From Thermoclostridium stercorarium subsp. stercorarium DSM 8532 (lineage in GTDB: Bacteria > Bacillota > Clostridia > DSM-8532), in assembly GCF_000331995.1 (NCBI RefSeq), contig NC_020134.1, positions 248,001-312,000 of the forward strand: 64,000 nt of DNA, given 5' to 3'. Within the stretch, counting starts at the first letter, position 1. The number at the start of each line of letters is the position of its first letter. The notes beneath the pieces were generated by a model. It saw nothing but the letters and a program-made list of their open reading frames with translations. It was not told the origin of the DNA and made no database searches. Both the position numbers and the translations under genes were made by a program. Positions 16,394 through 25,630 of this stretch are shown here, in pieces.

Positions 16394-18025
16394 ATGGAAA
16401 AAAGGAAAAAAAGTCTCATAAGGCTTTTTGCACTTTTTTTCGCTGTTGTAATGGCAATTTCGGTTACAGCGTGCGGTAAGACAACTTCCGGAAATGACGG
16501 TAATGACAATAAAAACAGTAACACTTCTAAGACTGTGACTTGGGGTGGCAAGGAAATTGATATTTCAAAGTTTGTTACGATAACCCACCTGTCTCTGGGA
16601 GATAAACCTACGAACGGCCAGTATGAAGCTGTAAAGGCCGAATGGGACAAATACCTGAAAGACAAACTGAATTGTGCTCTTGAAATCGAATATGTAGGAT
16701 GGACAGATTATCTCACTAAGTATAACCTGTTACTTGCCTCAGGCGAAAACCTTGACCTTATCAATACTGCTTCCGACTGGCTTGAAATGTGGCCTAATGC
16801 GCAAAGGGGAGCTTTTTTGGCACTGAATGATCTGTTACCGGTATATGCTCCGATTACCTGGGAATCAATTCCGGAGGATCACTGGGCTGAAGTTACCTTC
16901 AAGGGCGATATTATAGCCATTCCTGAAGATATGTATAGTCAATGGATTAACCATGGTTTTATGTACAGGGGCGATTGGGCAAGGGAAATAGGTATTACCC
17001 AGCCGATAAAATCCTGGGATGAATTCCAGGTTTATCTGCAGGGAGTTAAGGATCTTTACGGTGATAAGGGCGTTATTCCCTATGACATATCAGGTGCCTC
17101 AAACATGAAAGAGATGTATGACGGCTGGACGATCTCAAAATCATCACTGATATGCATAGATCCGGTACCCGACGGGCTTGCCTATGGAAAGTCCGATGAC
17201 GAGTGGTGGGTTGTAGTATCCCGTTATTTCCCTCTTGATAACGGTTATGACATGCTTCTTGATTTTGCAACCGAAATGAAGGAATGGGCGGACGCGGGTT
17301 ACTGGAGAGATGACGTACTCAACAATACCGCCGATACCTGGACTCAGTTTAAGGCCGGGCTTACCGGAACGCGCCAGCATCATACCCAGACATACGTATA
17401 TGCATATAAGGAACTGGAAAGAGAGATACCTGGTGCAGATCTGCAGTTCTTCCCGTGGAGCGAAGAAAGCAAGAACCTGACGAAAATGTCGATTACCCAC
17501 GGAGCGACAGCAGTAGGCGCAAGATGCCAAAATCCTGAAAGGGCGCTTATGGTATATGATTTAATTCGCAATGATGAAACCATGTACAGGCTTTTCAACT
17601 GGGGTATAGAAGGCGTACAGTACATTATAAACGAAAAGGGGCAAAGGGATCTGCCAGAAGGGTATAACACTGAACAGCACAGCTTTTCATCCAATTTCTG
17701 GGGCGGACGTATGGACAAATTTGAGCTGAAGTATCCGAGCGCAACCATTATAGACAACTGGAAAGAAATATATGATAATTTCGAAAGTTATGCAAAACCT
17801 TACAGATACGGTCGTTTTGTATTTGACAAATCTTCGGTGGAAAGTGAACTGGCGGCATTAAGCGATGTAATCAACAGGTACCTCCCTGCCATCTGTGTGG
17901 GCAAGGCAGGCGATCCGGCGGCTGCGGTTGAGGCTTTCAGAAGGGAGCTTAAACTGGCCGGCTATGACAAGGTACTTGAGGAAGTCCAGCGCCAGCTTAC
18001 CGAATTCAAGAATTCTTTGGATTAA
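16394..18025 (+). CDS. Extracellular sugar-binding lipoprotein, LplA type
   Basis: Binding component of the LacI-controlled importer, 543 residues. The N-terminal signal peptide ends in lipobox VTAC with acylated Cys27, followed by an Asn/Gly/Ser-rich linker. The mature domain (WDKYLKDKLNCALEIEYVGWTDYLTKYNLLLASGENLDLI, residue range about 80-120) is typical of the LplA-type solute-binding family 1. AAAGGGGGAC precedes the ATG. It is third in the operon behind both permeases and is followed by a hairpin and the GH2 gene. Ligand unknown. Confidence 0.9.
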   Translation: MEKRKKSLIRLFALFFAVVMAISVTACGKTTSGNDGNDNKNSNTSKTVTWGGKEIDISKFVTITHLSLGDKPTNGQYEAVKAEWDKYLKDKLNCALEIEYVGWTDYLTKYNLLLASGENLDLINTASDWLEMWPNAQRGAFLALNDLLPVYAPITWESIPEDHWAEVTFKGDIIAIPEDMYSQWINHGFMYRGDWAREIGITQPIKSWDEFQVYLQGVKDLYGDKGVIPYDISGASNMKEMYDGWTISKSSLICIDPVPDGLAYGKSDDEWWVVVSRYFPLDNGYDMLLDFATEMKEWADAGYWRDDVLNNTADTWTQFKAGLTGTRQHHTQTYVYAYKELEREIPGADLQFFPWSEESKNLTKMSITHGATAVGARCQNPERALMVYDLIRNDETMYRLFNWGIEGVQYIINEKGQRDLPEGYNTEQHSFSSNFWGGRMDKFELKYPSATIIDNWKEIYDNFESYAKPYRYGRFVFDKSSVESELAALSDVINRYLPAICVGKAGDPAAAVEAFRRELKLAGYDKVLEEVQRQLTEFKNSLD

Positions 18026-18077
18026 TCCGAGTGACTGACTGCATGGCAAACCAAAAATTTAAAAATAAAAATAAAAC

Positions 18078-18114
18078 ACAGGTTCGGGCCGTTAAAGAAC
18101 GGCCTGAACCCTGT
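18078..18114 (+). promoter_or_regulatory. Stem-loop between binding-protein and GH2 genes
   Basis: A long inverted repeat (ACAGGTTCGGGCCGTT, 18078-18093, against 18098-18114) closes on a 4-nt AAAG loop with one mismatch and one bulge. The following bases are AAAAGG and not a T-run, so it is more likely a processing or stability element than a full terminator. It lies only 19 nt before the GH2 start. Confidence 0.65.
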
Positions 18115-18132
18115 AAAAGGATCAGGTGGGTT

Positions 18133-20535
18133 ATGAATAGAGAAATTTTGCATCACACAATTGATTTGTGCCTCGACTGGAAATTCAGGGAAGGCGAAGA
18201 ACAGGATGCCTGGTATAAAGGTTTTGACGACAGTTCATGGCGTACCGTGAACATACCCCATGACTGGGCTGTGGAACATGAATTTTCAACAGCGCATTCC
18301 AGTGGGACGGGGTATTTGCCCGCTGGTACGGGTTTTTACAGAAAAACTTTTTACCTTCCTGAAGAATGCAGGGGTATGCGGGTGTATGTGGTTTTTGACG
18401 GAGTGTATAACAACAGCATGGTTTGGTGCAACAGCTACTATCTTGGAAAAAGACCCAACGGTTACACGCAGTTTATATATGACATAACCGATTTTGTCTG
18501 TTTTGGCGATACACCCAATGTATTAACCGTGAAGGTTGATCACAGGTATGCAGCCGATTCAAGATGGTATACCGGTTCGGGCATTTACAGGAAGGTGACA
18601 CTGGTTCTCAAAAACCACATACTAATCCCCGTAAACGGTGTGTTTGTATCAACAAAAAATGCAGATTACGACGCAGCGGTGATTGAAATACAAACAACCG
18701 TGAAAAACGCCACCGGCGAGCGGGCGGATATATCGGTACGGCATACGCTGTATGCGGGAAACTACCCCGTTGCGTCGTCTGAAAAACAGGTTCCCGTTGA
18801 TGCGGAAGGAGAAATCTGTGATCAGCAGGAAATAAAGGTGTACTCACCGAAACTGTGGTCCACCGAAAATCCTTTCCTTTATACTTTGGTTACCGAAATA
18901 AAAAAGGACGGAAAGGTTGTTGACCGGGTTGAAACAAGAACGGGAATCAGGACCTTTTACTTCAGCCCTGACAATGGTTTTTTCCTGAACGGGAAAAACA
19001 TGAAGCTGAAAGGTGTATGTGTGCATCATGATGCAGGGTGCCTCGGTGCCGCGGTAAGGAAAAAGGTGTGGGAAAGAAGGCTCAAAGCGCTTAAAGAAAT
19101 GGGATGTAATGCAATCCGTATGAGCCATAATCCGCATATGCCCGAACTGTACGATTTGTGCGACGAGTTGGGATTTCTGGTGATAGATGAAGCGTTTGAC
19201 GAATGGGAAGGGGTTAAGAATAAGTGGGTAAAAGGACATAATGTATATCCGCCCGCTCATTACGGATATTACGAGGATTTCCCCGTCTGGCACGAGGCAG
19301 ATTTAACTCAGATGATTTTGCGGGACAGAAACCATCCGTCGGTAATATTGTGGAGTATAGGAAACGAAATTGATTATCCGAACGACCCTTATTGCCATCC
19401 AATGTTTAAGATGGTGACGGGAAACAACGATCAAAACAAGCCGGTTAGCGAAAGGCTTTATGATCCCAACAAGCCGAATGCGGAGCATCTTGTTAAAATA
19501 GCGAAAAAACTTGTATCAATTGTGAAGAAATTTGATAAAACGAGGCCTGTAACCGCAGCCCTGGCATTTCCAGAGCTGTCAAACCTTACAGGGCTTGCCG
19601 ACTGCCTGGATGTTGTGGGTTATAACTATAAAGAACATCTGTATCGGGAAGATCACAGAAAATACCCTGAAAAGATAATACTGGGTACCGAGAATACAAA
19701 GGGGCTGGAAGAATGGAAGGCAGTCGTTGAAAATGAATTCATATCCGGTCAGTTTCTCTGGACGGGCATTGATTTTCTGGGTGAAACACAGGGATGGCCG
19801 TGTCATGGTTCAGAAGCCGGACTTTTGGATGTTGCGGGCTTTGAAAAACCCCTTTATTATTTCCGCCAGAGCTTGTGGTCCGATAAACCGGTTATAAGGC
19901 TTTTTACCGTGTCAAGTGCCGGGAAGGTGGAAAATATCCACAGAGATTACAAAAAATTAAAACCGCTGTGGAACTATTCCGACGGCGAAATGGTTCAGGT
20001 TGTGTGCTTTACCAACTGTGCCGAAGCTGAACTGTTTCTTAACGGAAAATCATACGGCAGGAAAAAGTTAGCAGATTACGCTGACGGATATATAACATGG
20101 CTTGTTCCTTTTGAAAAAGGTGAGTTAAAAGCGGCAGGGTTTAATGACGCCGGGGAAGAAGTTCGGCAGTATGTTCTGAAAACTACGGGTGAGCCTTCGT
20201 TTATAAGGCTGGAGTGCACCGATGAATTTTTAAATGCCGACGGAAGGGATATCACCCATGTTATTGCCGAAATCACGGACGAAGAAGGCAATCGGGTATG
20301 CACGGCCGAAAAGGAAATTTATGTAACAGTTGAAGGAGAAGGCAGGCTTTTGGGGCTTGAGAACGGAGATCTCCGGGATACAACGCCGTATTCGGAACGG
20401 TACAGAAAAACCCATAACGGCAAACTTCTGATTTATATCGAAGCAGGAAGGACCGAAGGAAGCGTAAAGGTAAAAGCAGCTGCGGAGGGGCTGCAGGCCG
20501 CAGAGATTATAATACCTGTAAAAAACGGTTTTTAA
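18133..20535 (+). CDS. GH2 glycoside hydrolase, beta-galactosidase-like
   Basis: Predicted intracellular exo-glycosidase, 800 residues without signal peptide. The order is GH2 sugar-binding domain, immunoglobulin-like domain, TIM barrel (about 300-600), then a DUF4982-like segment and a C-terminal Ig-like domain. Candidate acid/base is Glu412 in WSIGNEIDYP. Candidate nucleophile is Glu520 in LGTENTKG. MSHNPH and DEAFDEWE are typical barrel motifs. ATG 18133 has CAGGTGGG upstream; the longer reading from 18031 crosses the hairpin. As last gene of the LacI-controlled import operon it should cut the imported oligosaccharide. GH2 also includes mannosidases and glucuronidases, but the layout favours a beta-galactosidase-type enzyme. 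Confidence 0.88.
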   Translation: MNREILHHTIDLCLDWKFREGEEQDAWYKGFDDSSWRTVNIPHDWAVEHEFSTAHSSGTGYLPAGTGFYRKTFYLPEECRGMRVYVVFDGVYNNSMVWCNSYYLGKRPNGYTQFIYDITDFVCFGDTPNVLTVKVDHRYAADSRWYTGSGIYRKVTLVLKNHILIPVNGVFVSTKNADYDAAVIEIQTTVKNATGERADISVRHTLYAGNYPVASSEKQVPVDAEGEICDQQEIKVYSPKLWSTENPFLYTLVTEIKKDGKVVDRVETRTGIRTFYFSPDNGFFLNGKNMKLKGVCVHHDAGCLGAAVRKKVWERRLKALKEMGCNAIRMSHNPHMPELYDLCDELGFLVIDEAFDEWEGVKNKWVKGHNVYPPAHYGYYEDFPVWHEADLTQMILRDRNHPSVILWSIGNEIDYPNDPYCHPMFKMVTGNNDQNKPVSERLYDPNKPNAEHLVKIAKKLVSIVKKFDKTRPVTAALAFPELSNLTGLADCLDVVGYNYKEHLYREDHRKYPEKIILGTENTKGLEEWKAVVENEFISGQFLWTGIDFLGETQGWPCHGSEAGLLDVAGFEKPLYYFRQSLWSDKPVIRLFTVSSAGKVENIHRDYKKLKPLWNYSDGEMVQVVCFTNCAEAELFLNGKSYGRKKLADYADGYITWLVPFEKGELKAAGFNDAGEEVRQYVLKTTGEPSFIRLECTDEFLNADGRDITHVIAEITDEEGNRVCTAEKEIYVTVEGEGRLLGLENGDLRDTTPYSERYRKTHNGKLLIYIEAGRTEGSVKVKAAAEGLQAAEIIIPVKNGF

Positions 20536-20567
20536 TATGCTGTTGCCGGTTTTTGTCGGTTTATTCC

Positions 20568-20587
20568 AGGCGGCGTAACTGCCGCCT
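20568..20587. terminator. Hairpin between convergent GH2 and trkH genes
   Basis: AGGCGGC (20568-20574) pairs with GCCGCCT (20581-20587) over a 6-nt loop. It lies in the 62 bp between the ends of two convergent genes and probably terminates both, although the T-runs are short. Confidence 0.6.
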
Positions 20588-20597
20588 GTTTGATTAA

Positions 20598-22049
20598 TTA
20601 AATATTTCCTCTTTTCCACGCTTCGGGTGAAATTAAGACAAAGATCGGATAGAATTCCAGCCTTCCCGCCAGCATGTCGAAACTGAAAACAAGTTTGCTG
20701 AATGCCGAAAAGTCAGAAAAGTTGCCCGTCGGTCCGACAGCTTCAAAGCCGGGGCCTATATTGGAAAGTGTTGCCAAAACCGCTGTTGCCGATGTGACCA
20801 AATCTTTGCCGTCTAAGGATATCAGCAGTACTGAAATGAAAAACAACGACATGTAAATGAAGAAATAGGACAATGTTTTATTCACGGTATTTTCATCAAT
20901 TACTCTGTTACTCACCTTAACGGTATGAACCGCCCGAGGGTGGATAATTCTCGCAATTTCACGTCTTGCAGTTTTTAGCAGTAAAAGTATTCGTATGCAT
21001 TTGATACCGCCACCCGTCGAACCTGCACAGGCACCGAATAACATGAGCATAACCAGAATGATTTTACTGAATGTCGGCCAGAGATTAAAATCGGTTGTTG
21101 AAAATCCCGTTGTCGTGATAATGGTTCCCACCTGGAAGGAGGAATGTCTTAAACTCTGACCGAGGGTGAAAAATCGGTGGGTATAGAGGTCAATGGTGAT
21201 CAGTGTTATCGAGACAAGGATTGTTCCAATATAGAAACGAAACTCCTCATCTTTGAAGAATCCACGTATATCGCCGTTTATCAGGCGGTAATACAAACCG
21301 AAATTAACTCCGAACAGTATTGTAAAAACGGTTATAATTACTTCGGCGTATACATTTCCATAGGCTCCGACGCTCAAATTCCTGTTTGAAAATCCTCCGG
21401 TGCCGGCTGACGCGAATGCGTGTACCAGCGAGTCATACAGCGGAATTCCGGCAATCAGCAGCAGAATTATCTGACAGGTAGCCATTACCACGTAAATCGT
21501 ATATAAAATCCTGACGGTTTCCTTAAGTTTCGGTACAAGTTTTTCCTTACTTGGTCCTGTGGATTCGGCGTTCATTATATGAATGGAACCCGGGGCTATT
21601 GATGGTATAACCGCTAATGTAAATACGAGTACTCCCATTCCGCCCATAAAATTGGTAAAACTGCGCCAGAAAAGTATTCCCTTCGGCAGGCTTTCAATGT
21701 CTTTTAATATCGACGAACCGGTGGTTGTGAAACCCGAAACCGTTTCAAAAAATGCATCAATAAAAGAAGGAATGGCTCCGCTTATAACAAACGGCATTGA
21801 CCCGAAAAGGGATATCGCTGTCCAGCCGAGGGCGACTGCGGCAAAACCGTCTCTGGCGTAAAATTTACCGTTCCGCACGGGTATTCTGTACAGTAAAAAG
21901 CCCGAGGCGGCGGTTATCAGTATTGAAATAAGAAACGCAATGGCATCACCCTGTGCGTATATAAGGCTGACGATAAAAGACGGCACCATGCCGGTTCCTT
22001 CAATCAGCAGTACAATGCCGACAATTCTTAAAATCATTCTGATATTCAA
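20598..22049 (-). CDS. trkH: Potassium uptake channel subunit TrkH/KtrB
   Basis: Membrane pore of a Trk/Ktr potassium uptake system, 483 residues with about ten membrane segments. Four pore-loop repeats are readable: SGFTTTGSS near residue 115, ASAGTGGFSNRN near 215, ITTTGFSTTDFN near 315, and NIGPGFEAVGPTGNF near 430. The TTG start at 22049 overlaps the upstream trkA stop in TTGA, and GGAGGG lies 9 nt before it, so translation is probably coupled. It should assemble with the RCK protein encoded upstream, which gates it in response to nucleotide. Confidence 0.93.
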   Translation of the reverse strand: MNIRMILRIVGIVLLIEGTGMVPSFIVSLIYAQGDAIAFLISILITAASGFLLYRIPVRNGKFYARDGFAAVALGWTAISLFGSMPFVISGAIPSFIDAFFETVSGFTTTGSSILKDIESLPKGILFWRSFTNFMGGMGVLVFTLAVIPSIAPGSIHIMNAESTGPSKEKLVPKLKETVRILYTIYVVMATCQIILLLIAGIPLYDSLVHAFASAGTGGFSNRNLSVGAYGNVYAEVIITVFTILFGVNFGLYYRLINGDIRGFFKDEEFRFYIGTILVSITLITIDLYTHRFFTLGQSLRHSSFQVGTIITTTGFSTTDFNLWPTFSKIILVMLMLFGACAGSTGGGIKCIRILLLLKTARREIARIIHPRAVHTVKVSNRVIDENTVNKTLSYFFIYMSLFFISVLLISLDGKDLVTSATAVLATLSNIGPGFEAVGPTGNFSDFSAFSKLVFSFDMLAGRLEFYPIFVLISPEAWKRGNI

Positions 22050-23419
22050 TCAACAGATCCCTCCGTTGAAATAATTTCGTTAAGGTCAAAGATCTGTCTG
22101 TTTTTCGCGATAAGTATTACGCTGTCGCCCCGTTTTATGGAATCGTTCCCATGTGGTATTATTATCTCATTTTTCCTTACGATGACGGCGACAAGAATGT
22201 CTTTCGAAATTTTAAGATGTTTCAGCGGTATGCCTAAAAATTTGGCCGGTTCGTTTATTGTAAACTCCAGTGCCTCTGCCTGATTGTTTACTATCCTGTA
22301 CAGTGATTTTATGGGATTGCCAAGGGCATTTTTTAAGCCGCGGACAAACATCAGAATGAGGTTTGTGGTTATCTGGCCGGGGTTTACAATACTGTCTATT
22401 CCAAGGCTTTTTATCAGGTTGACATAGTTGTTTCTGCTTATTTTTGCTATAACTTTCGGTACACCTGCCTGTTTTGCAAGGAGTGCCAGCATCAGATTAT
22501 CCTCGTCATGGCCGGTCAGGGATACAAAGGCTCCCATTTCCTGAAGGTTTTCGGAATACAGCAGTGATTCATCCGAACCGTCGCCATGAATAATCAGTGC
22601 TTCAGGCAGAAGCTCCGAAAGAGTAAGGCATCTTTCATGACTGGACTCGATGATTTTTATCCTCATACCCGATTCTTCAAGAAACTTTGCCAGGTAATAG
22701 GCAATCCTTCCGCCGCCGACAATCATTACATTTTTAATCTTTTGGGCGTAAAGGCCTATTTTCCTGCAGAATTTGGTTATACTTGCAGGTTTCCCGACAA
22801 TGTAAGCAATATCGCCGGTTTTAATCTGAAAATCCCCTTTGGGGATAATTGCTTCGTCTTCCCTCAGAACAGCGCCTATCAGAATGGAAGATGAAACAAA
22901 GTCGGATATGTCCCTGATTTTCATTCCTGAAATGGGCATATTATCGGTAATTTTTATTTCAACCATTTCAACCTGCCCTTTGGCGAAAGTTTCTATGTTT
23001 ACGGCCTCCGGGAAACGAAGAATTCTGGATATTTCACGGGCGGCGGCGCGTTCAGGGTTTATAACCATGTCAAGGCCCAGCTCGTTTTTAATAAGGGACA
23101 ATTCGTCCGCATATTCGGGATCCCTGATACGTGCCACCGTATGGGCGGCGCCGAGTTTTTTACCCGTAAGGCAGCAGACCATGTTCATCTCATCGCTGGC
23201 TGTGGCGGCTATTAAAACGTCGGCTTCGTCAATCCCCGCCTCAAACAGCACTTTGGTGCTTACCCCATTGCCCCTTATGCATAAAACGTCCAGATTCTCA
23301 TTTGCCCTTCTTAGAGCATCGGGGTCCTTGTCAATTACAATGACGTCATTGTCTTCTTTTGACAACTGTTCGGCGAGGCTGTATCCCACTTTACCGTCGC
23401 CGATTATTATGATTTTCAT
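22046..23419 (-). CDS. trkA: Potassium uptake regulator TrkA (tandem RCK domains)
   Basis: Cytoplasmic nucleotide-binding gating subunit of the Trk system, 457 residues. It has two RCK modules in tandem, each with a Rossmann N-domain and a C-domain. The first dinucleotide motif is GDGKVG (residues 7-12) followed by VIVID; the second is MIVGGGRIAYYLAKFL near residue 230, with IKIIESS after it. GGGAGG precedes the ATG. It is first of a two-gene operon with trkH, overlapping by 4 nt. This is the full-length two-module TrkA form and not the half-length KtrA. Confidence 0.93.
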   Translation of the reverse strand: MKIIIIGDGKVGYSLAEQLSKEDNDVIVIDKDPDALRRANENLDVLCIRGNGVSTKVLFEAGIDEADVLIAATASDEMNMVCCLTGKKLGAAHTVARIRDPEYADELSLIKNELGLDMVINPERAAAREISRILRFPEAVNIETFAKGQVEMVEIKITDNMPISGMKIRDISDFVSSSILIGAVLREDEAIIPKGDFQIKTGDIAYIVGKPASITKFCRKIGLYAQKIKNVMIVGGGRIAYYLAKFLEESGMRIKIIESSHERCLTLSELLPEALIIHGDGSDESLLYSENLQEMGAFVSLTGHDEDNLMLALLAKQAGVPKVIAKISRNNYVNLIKSLGIDSIVNPGQITTNLILMFVRGLKNALGNPIKSLYRIVNNQAEALEFTINEPAKFLGIPLKHLKISKDILVAVIVRKNEIIIPHGNDSIKRGDSVILIAKNRQIFDLNEIISTEGSVD

Positions 23420-23553
23420 AAAAATCCTCCCGGTTCTGCGGTAACAGTATACAGAATTATTATTGGTCTGTCTGGGTTATTTATTTAGTAGATTATATAC
23501 CTATATCTTATTATTTTCAACTTTATAAGACCTGAAAGGAGGGGATTTTTATT

Positions 23554-24582
23554 GTGTCTGCCTTGAATTTCCTTAAATGGACGGATATAATAATTAAAAA
23601 AATCTCAAGCAGGGCAAGATCGGGTATGAAGGTGAAAAGTTTTCTGAAATACGTGGAAATCCAAACGAAAACTGCGAGTATGATTCCTTTTGCATTGGGT
23701 ACGGCATATGCTTTTTACAGATTCGGCACTTTCAGTCTGAAAAATTTCGTTCTGATGCTTGTTTCACTTCTCTCCTTCGACATGACGACAACGGCAATTA
23801 ATAATTACTTTGATTATAAAAAGGCGAGGAAAAAGACGGGATATGGTTTTGAAAAGCACAATGCCATTGTCAGGGATAATATAAAGGAAGCCGAGGCGGT
23901 TGCAGTTATAGTGGTTCTTGGGCTTATAGCCGTTATTGCGGGATTTGTGCTTTATCTTAATTCAAATGCAATTGTTTTGATTTTGGGAATGATGTCCTTT
24001 GCGGTGGGAGTTCTGTATACCGCAGGTCCGGTGCCCATTTCAAGAATGCCGCTGGGCGAAGTGTTCTCAGGTTTTTTCATGGGTTTTATAATACCTTTTC
24101 TTGCGGTTTATATCCACGTGGCGGATGAGCGGATAGCTGCCCTTTCAATGCAACGGGGAATCCTGGAACTGAAGGCCAATATACCCGAAATAGTGAGGAT
24201 TTTTCTCATTTCGGTGCCTGCGGTTACGGGAATAGCCAACATCATGCTGGCCAATAATATATGTGATATAGAGGACGATTTGGAAAACCGGAGATACACT
24301 CTTCCGGTTCACATTGGCAGGGAAAAGGCGTTAATTTTGTTTAAAATACTGTATTATGCCGCATTCGCCGAGATTTTGATTTCGGCCGTTGCAGGCCTTA
24401 TTCCCGCTACTTCGCTGTTGGTTTTTGCAACTTTCATTCCGGTCCGGAAGAACATTCACAGGTTCATTGAACTGCAGACAAAAAAGGACACATTTTCCTT
24501 GTCGGTTAAAAATTTCGCAGTCATGAACATGGTTTTGATCTTAAGTACTGCAGTTGCAATTATTATTCAATGTTTTCGGTAA
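23554..24582 (+). CDS. UbiA-family prenyltransferase, MenA-like
   Basis: Membrane enzyme that transfers a polyprenyl chain to an acceptor, 342 residues with about eight hydrophobic segments. The first Asp-rich motif is NNYFDYKKARKK near residue 88 and the second is NNICDIEDDLENRR near residue 233. The pattern KYVEIQTKTASMIPFALGTAYA is seen in MenA-type proteins. The GTG start at 23554 is supported by AAAGGAGGGG 9 nt upstream; ATG 23626 would give a more typical length but has no good site. No other quinone genes are nearby, so the acceptor is uncertain. It diverges from trkA. Confidence 0.75.
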   Translation: MSALNFLKWTDIIIKKISSRARSGMKVKSFLKYVEIQTKTASMIPFALGTAYAFYRFGTFSLKNFVLMLVSLLSFDMTTTAINNYFDYKKARKKTGYGFEKHNAIVRDNIKEAEAVAVIVVLGLIAVIAGFVLYLNSNAIVLILGMMSFAVGVLYTAGPVPISRMPLGEVFSGFFMGFIIPFLAVYIHVADERIAALSMQRGILELKANIPEIVRIFLISVPAVTGIANIMLANNICDIEDDLENRRYTLPVHIGREKALILFKILYYAAFAEILISAVAGLIPATSLLVFATFIPVRKNIHRFIELQTKKDTFSLSVKNFAVMNMVLILSTAVAIIIQCFR

Positions 24583-24595
24583 AATAACATAGCAT

Positions 24596-25630
24596 TCATT
24601 CAGCCACGGGCAGTGTTATTTTTATAAATGCGCCTTCACCTGTGTTTCCTGCTGTTATTGTACCGCTGTGCTTTTCAATAATGCTTTTTGCTATTGAGAG
24701 CCCAAGGCCGAAATGTCCCCTTTTTCCTTTGTAAAACCTTGTAAATACGTTTTTTAGATCTTCGGTGTCAAACCCCGGTCCGTCGTCGGAGATTATAAGC
24801 TCGATGTTATTCTCACCGGTGATTCGGGAATTTATTTCAATCTTATGCCTGGCATACCGTATACCGTTGTCCAGTATATTTGTAATCGCACGGGAGAGTT
24901 TTTCCTCGTCTCCCGAAAGCCTGACCGATTCCGGTTCTATTTTTGTGCAGATTTCCTTTCCTGATTGCTGGGCAATTCCTTTCATCCGCATGGCAACATA
25001 ATGTAACAGTTCATGAAAGTCAAGTACTTCAAAATTGTATGGTTCCTCGATGGAATCCAGCCTTGAAAGATATAGCAGGTTTTCGACAAGCCTGGTCAGT
25101 CGCTGAGTCTCGTCAAGGATGACTTTCACTGCCTCATCGGTTTCAACGACACCGTACTCAATGCCTTCGGCGTAACTGCGTATTGACATTATCGGGGTCC
25201 GCAGTTCGTGGGAGACGTTCTGCAGGAAAGTTTTCTGGGCCAAATCGTAAGATTCAAGTTTTTCAACCATTATGTTAATATTGTCGACAAGTTCCAGAAT
25301 TTCGTCGTCAGCCGGAATTTGTATACGGTTAAACTTTCTTTCGGATATGTTTCGGATATGGGCGCAGAGCTTGGACAAAGGCGTTGAAATTTTTTTGGAA
25401 AGGTATGACGAAAACAGCGTGGCAATTAACGCGGCTACAAACAAAACAATCAGCAGGATGAGATTCATTGTCCGCTGGAGTTCCGCAATTTTGTCCATCC
25501 TTGTATAGAAAACAATCTTGCTTAAATTTGACGATGGATTGTTTACCCTGACCACAACGGCGGCATGTGCCGAAAGGGGAAGTAAACGGTTATATTCGCG
25601 CGGCTGTCGAAATGGGATATATAACTGCAA
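24596..25630 (-). pseudogene. Sensor histidine kinase, 5'-truncated
   Basis: C-terminal two thirds of a membrane histidine kinase. Present: one hydrophobic segment (LILLIVLFVAALIATLFSSYL), a HAMP-like linker, the H-box SHELRTPIMS with the phospho-His, N-box LDNGIRYARH, and G-boxes DDGPGF and GLGLSIAKSII. Missing: the N-terminal membrane helix, most of the sensor domain, any ribosome site, and the response regulator that normally sits upstream. The kinase sequence is recognisable only to about 25570. The first 20 or so codons of the open reading frame (to 25630) are antisense to an S-layer-homology domain. A deletion or misassembly joined the two. Any product would need an internal start. Confidence 0.75.

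Noticed and set aside
22839-23444. 201-codon open frame on the + strand
   Set aside because: It is antisense to trkA, which has clear dinucleotide motifs, a ribosome site and coupling to trkH.
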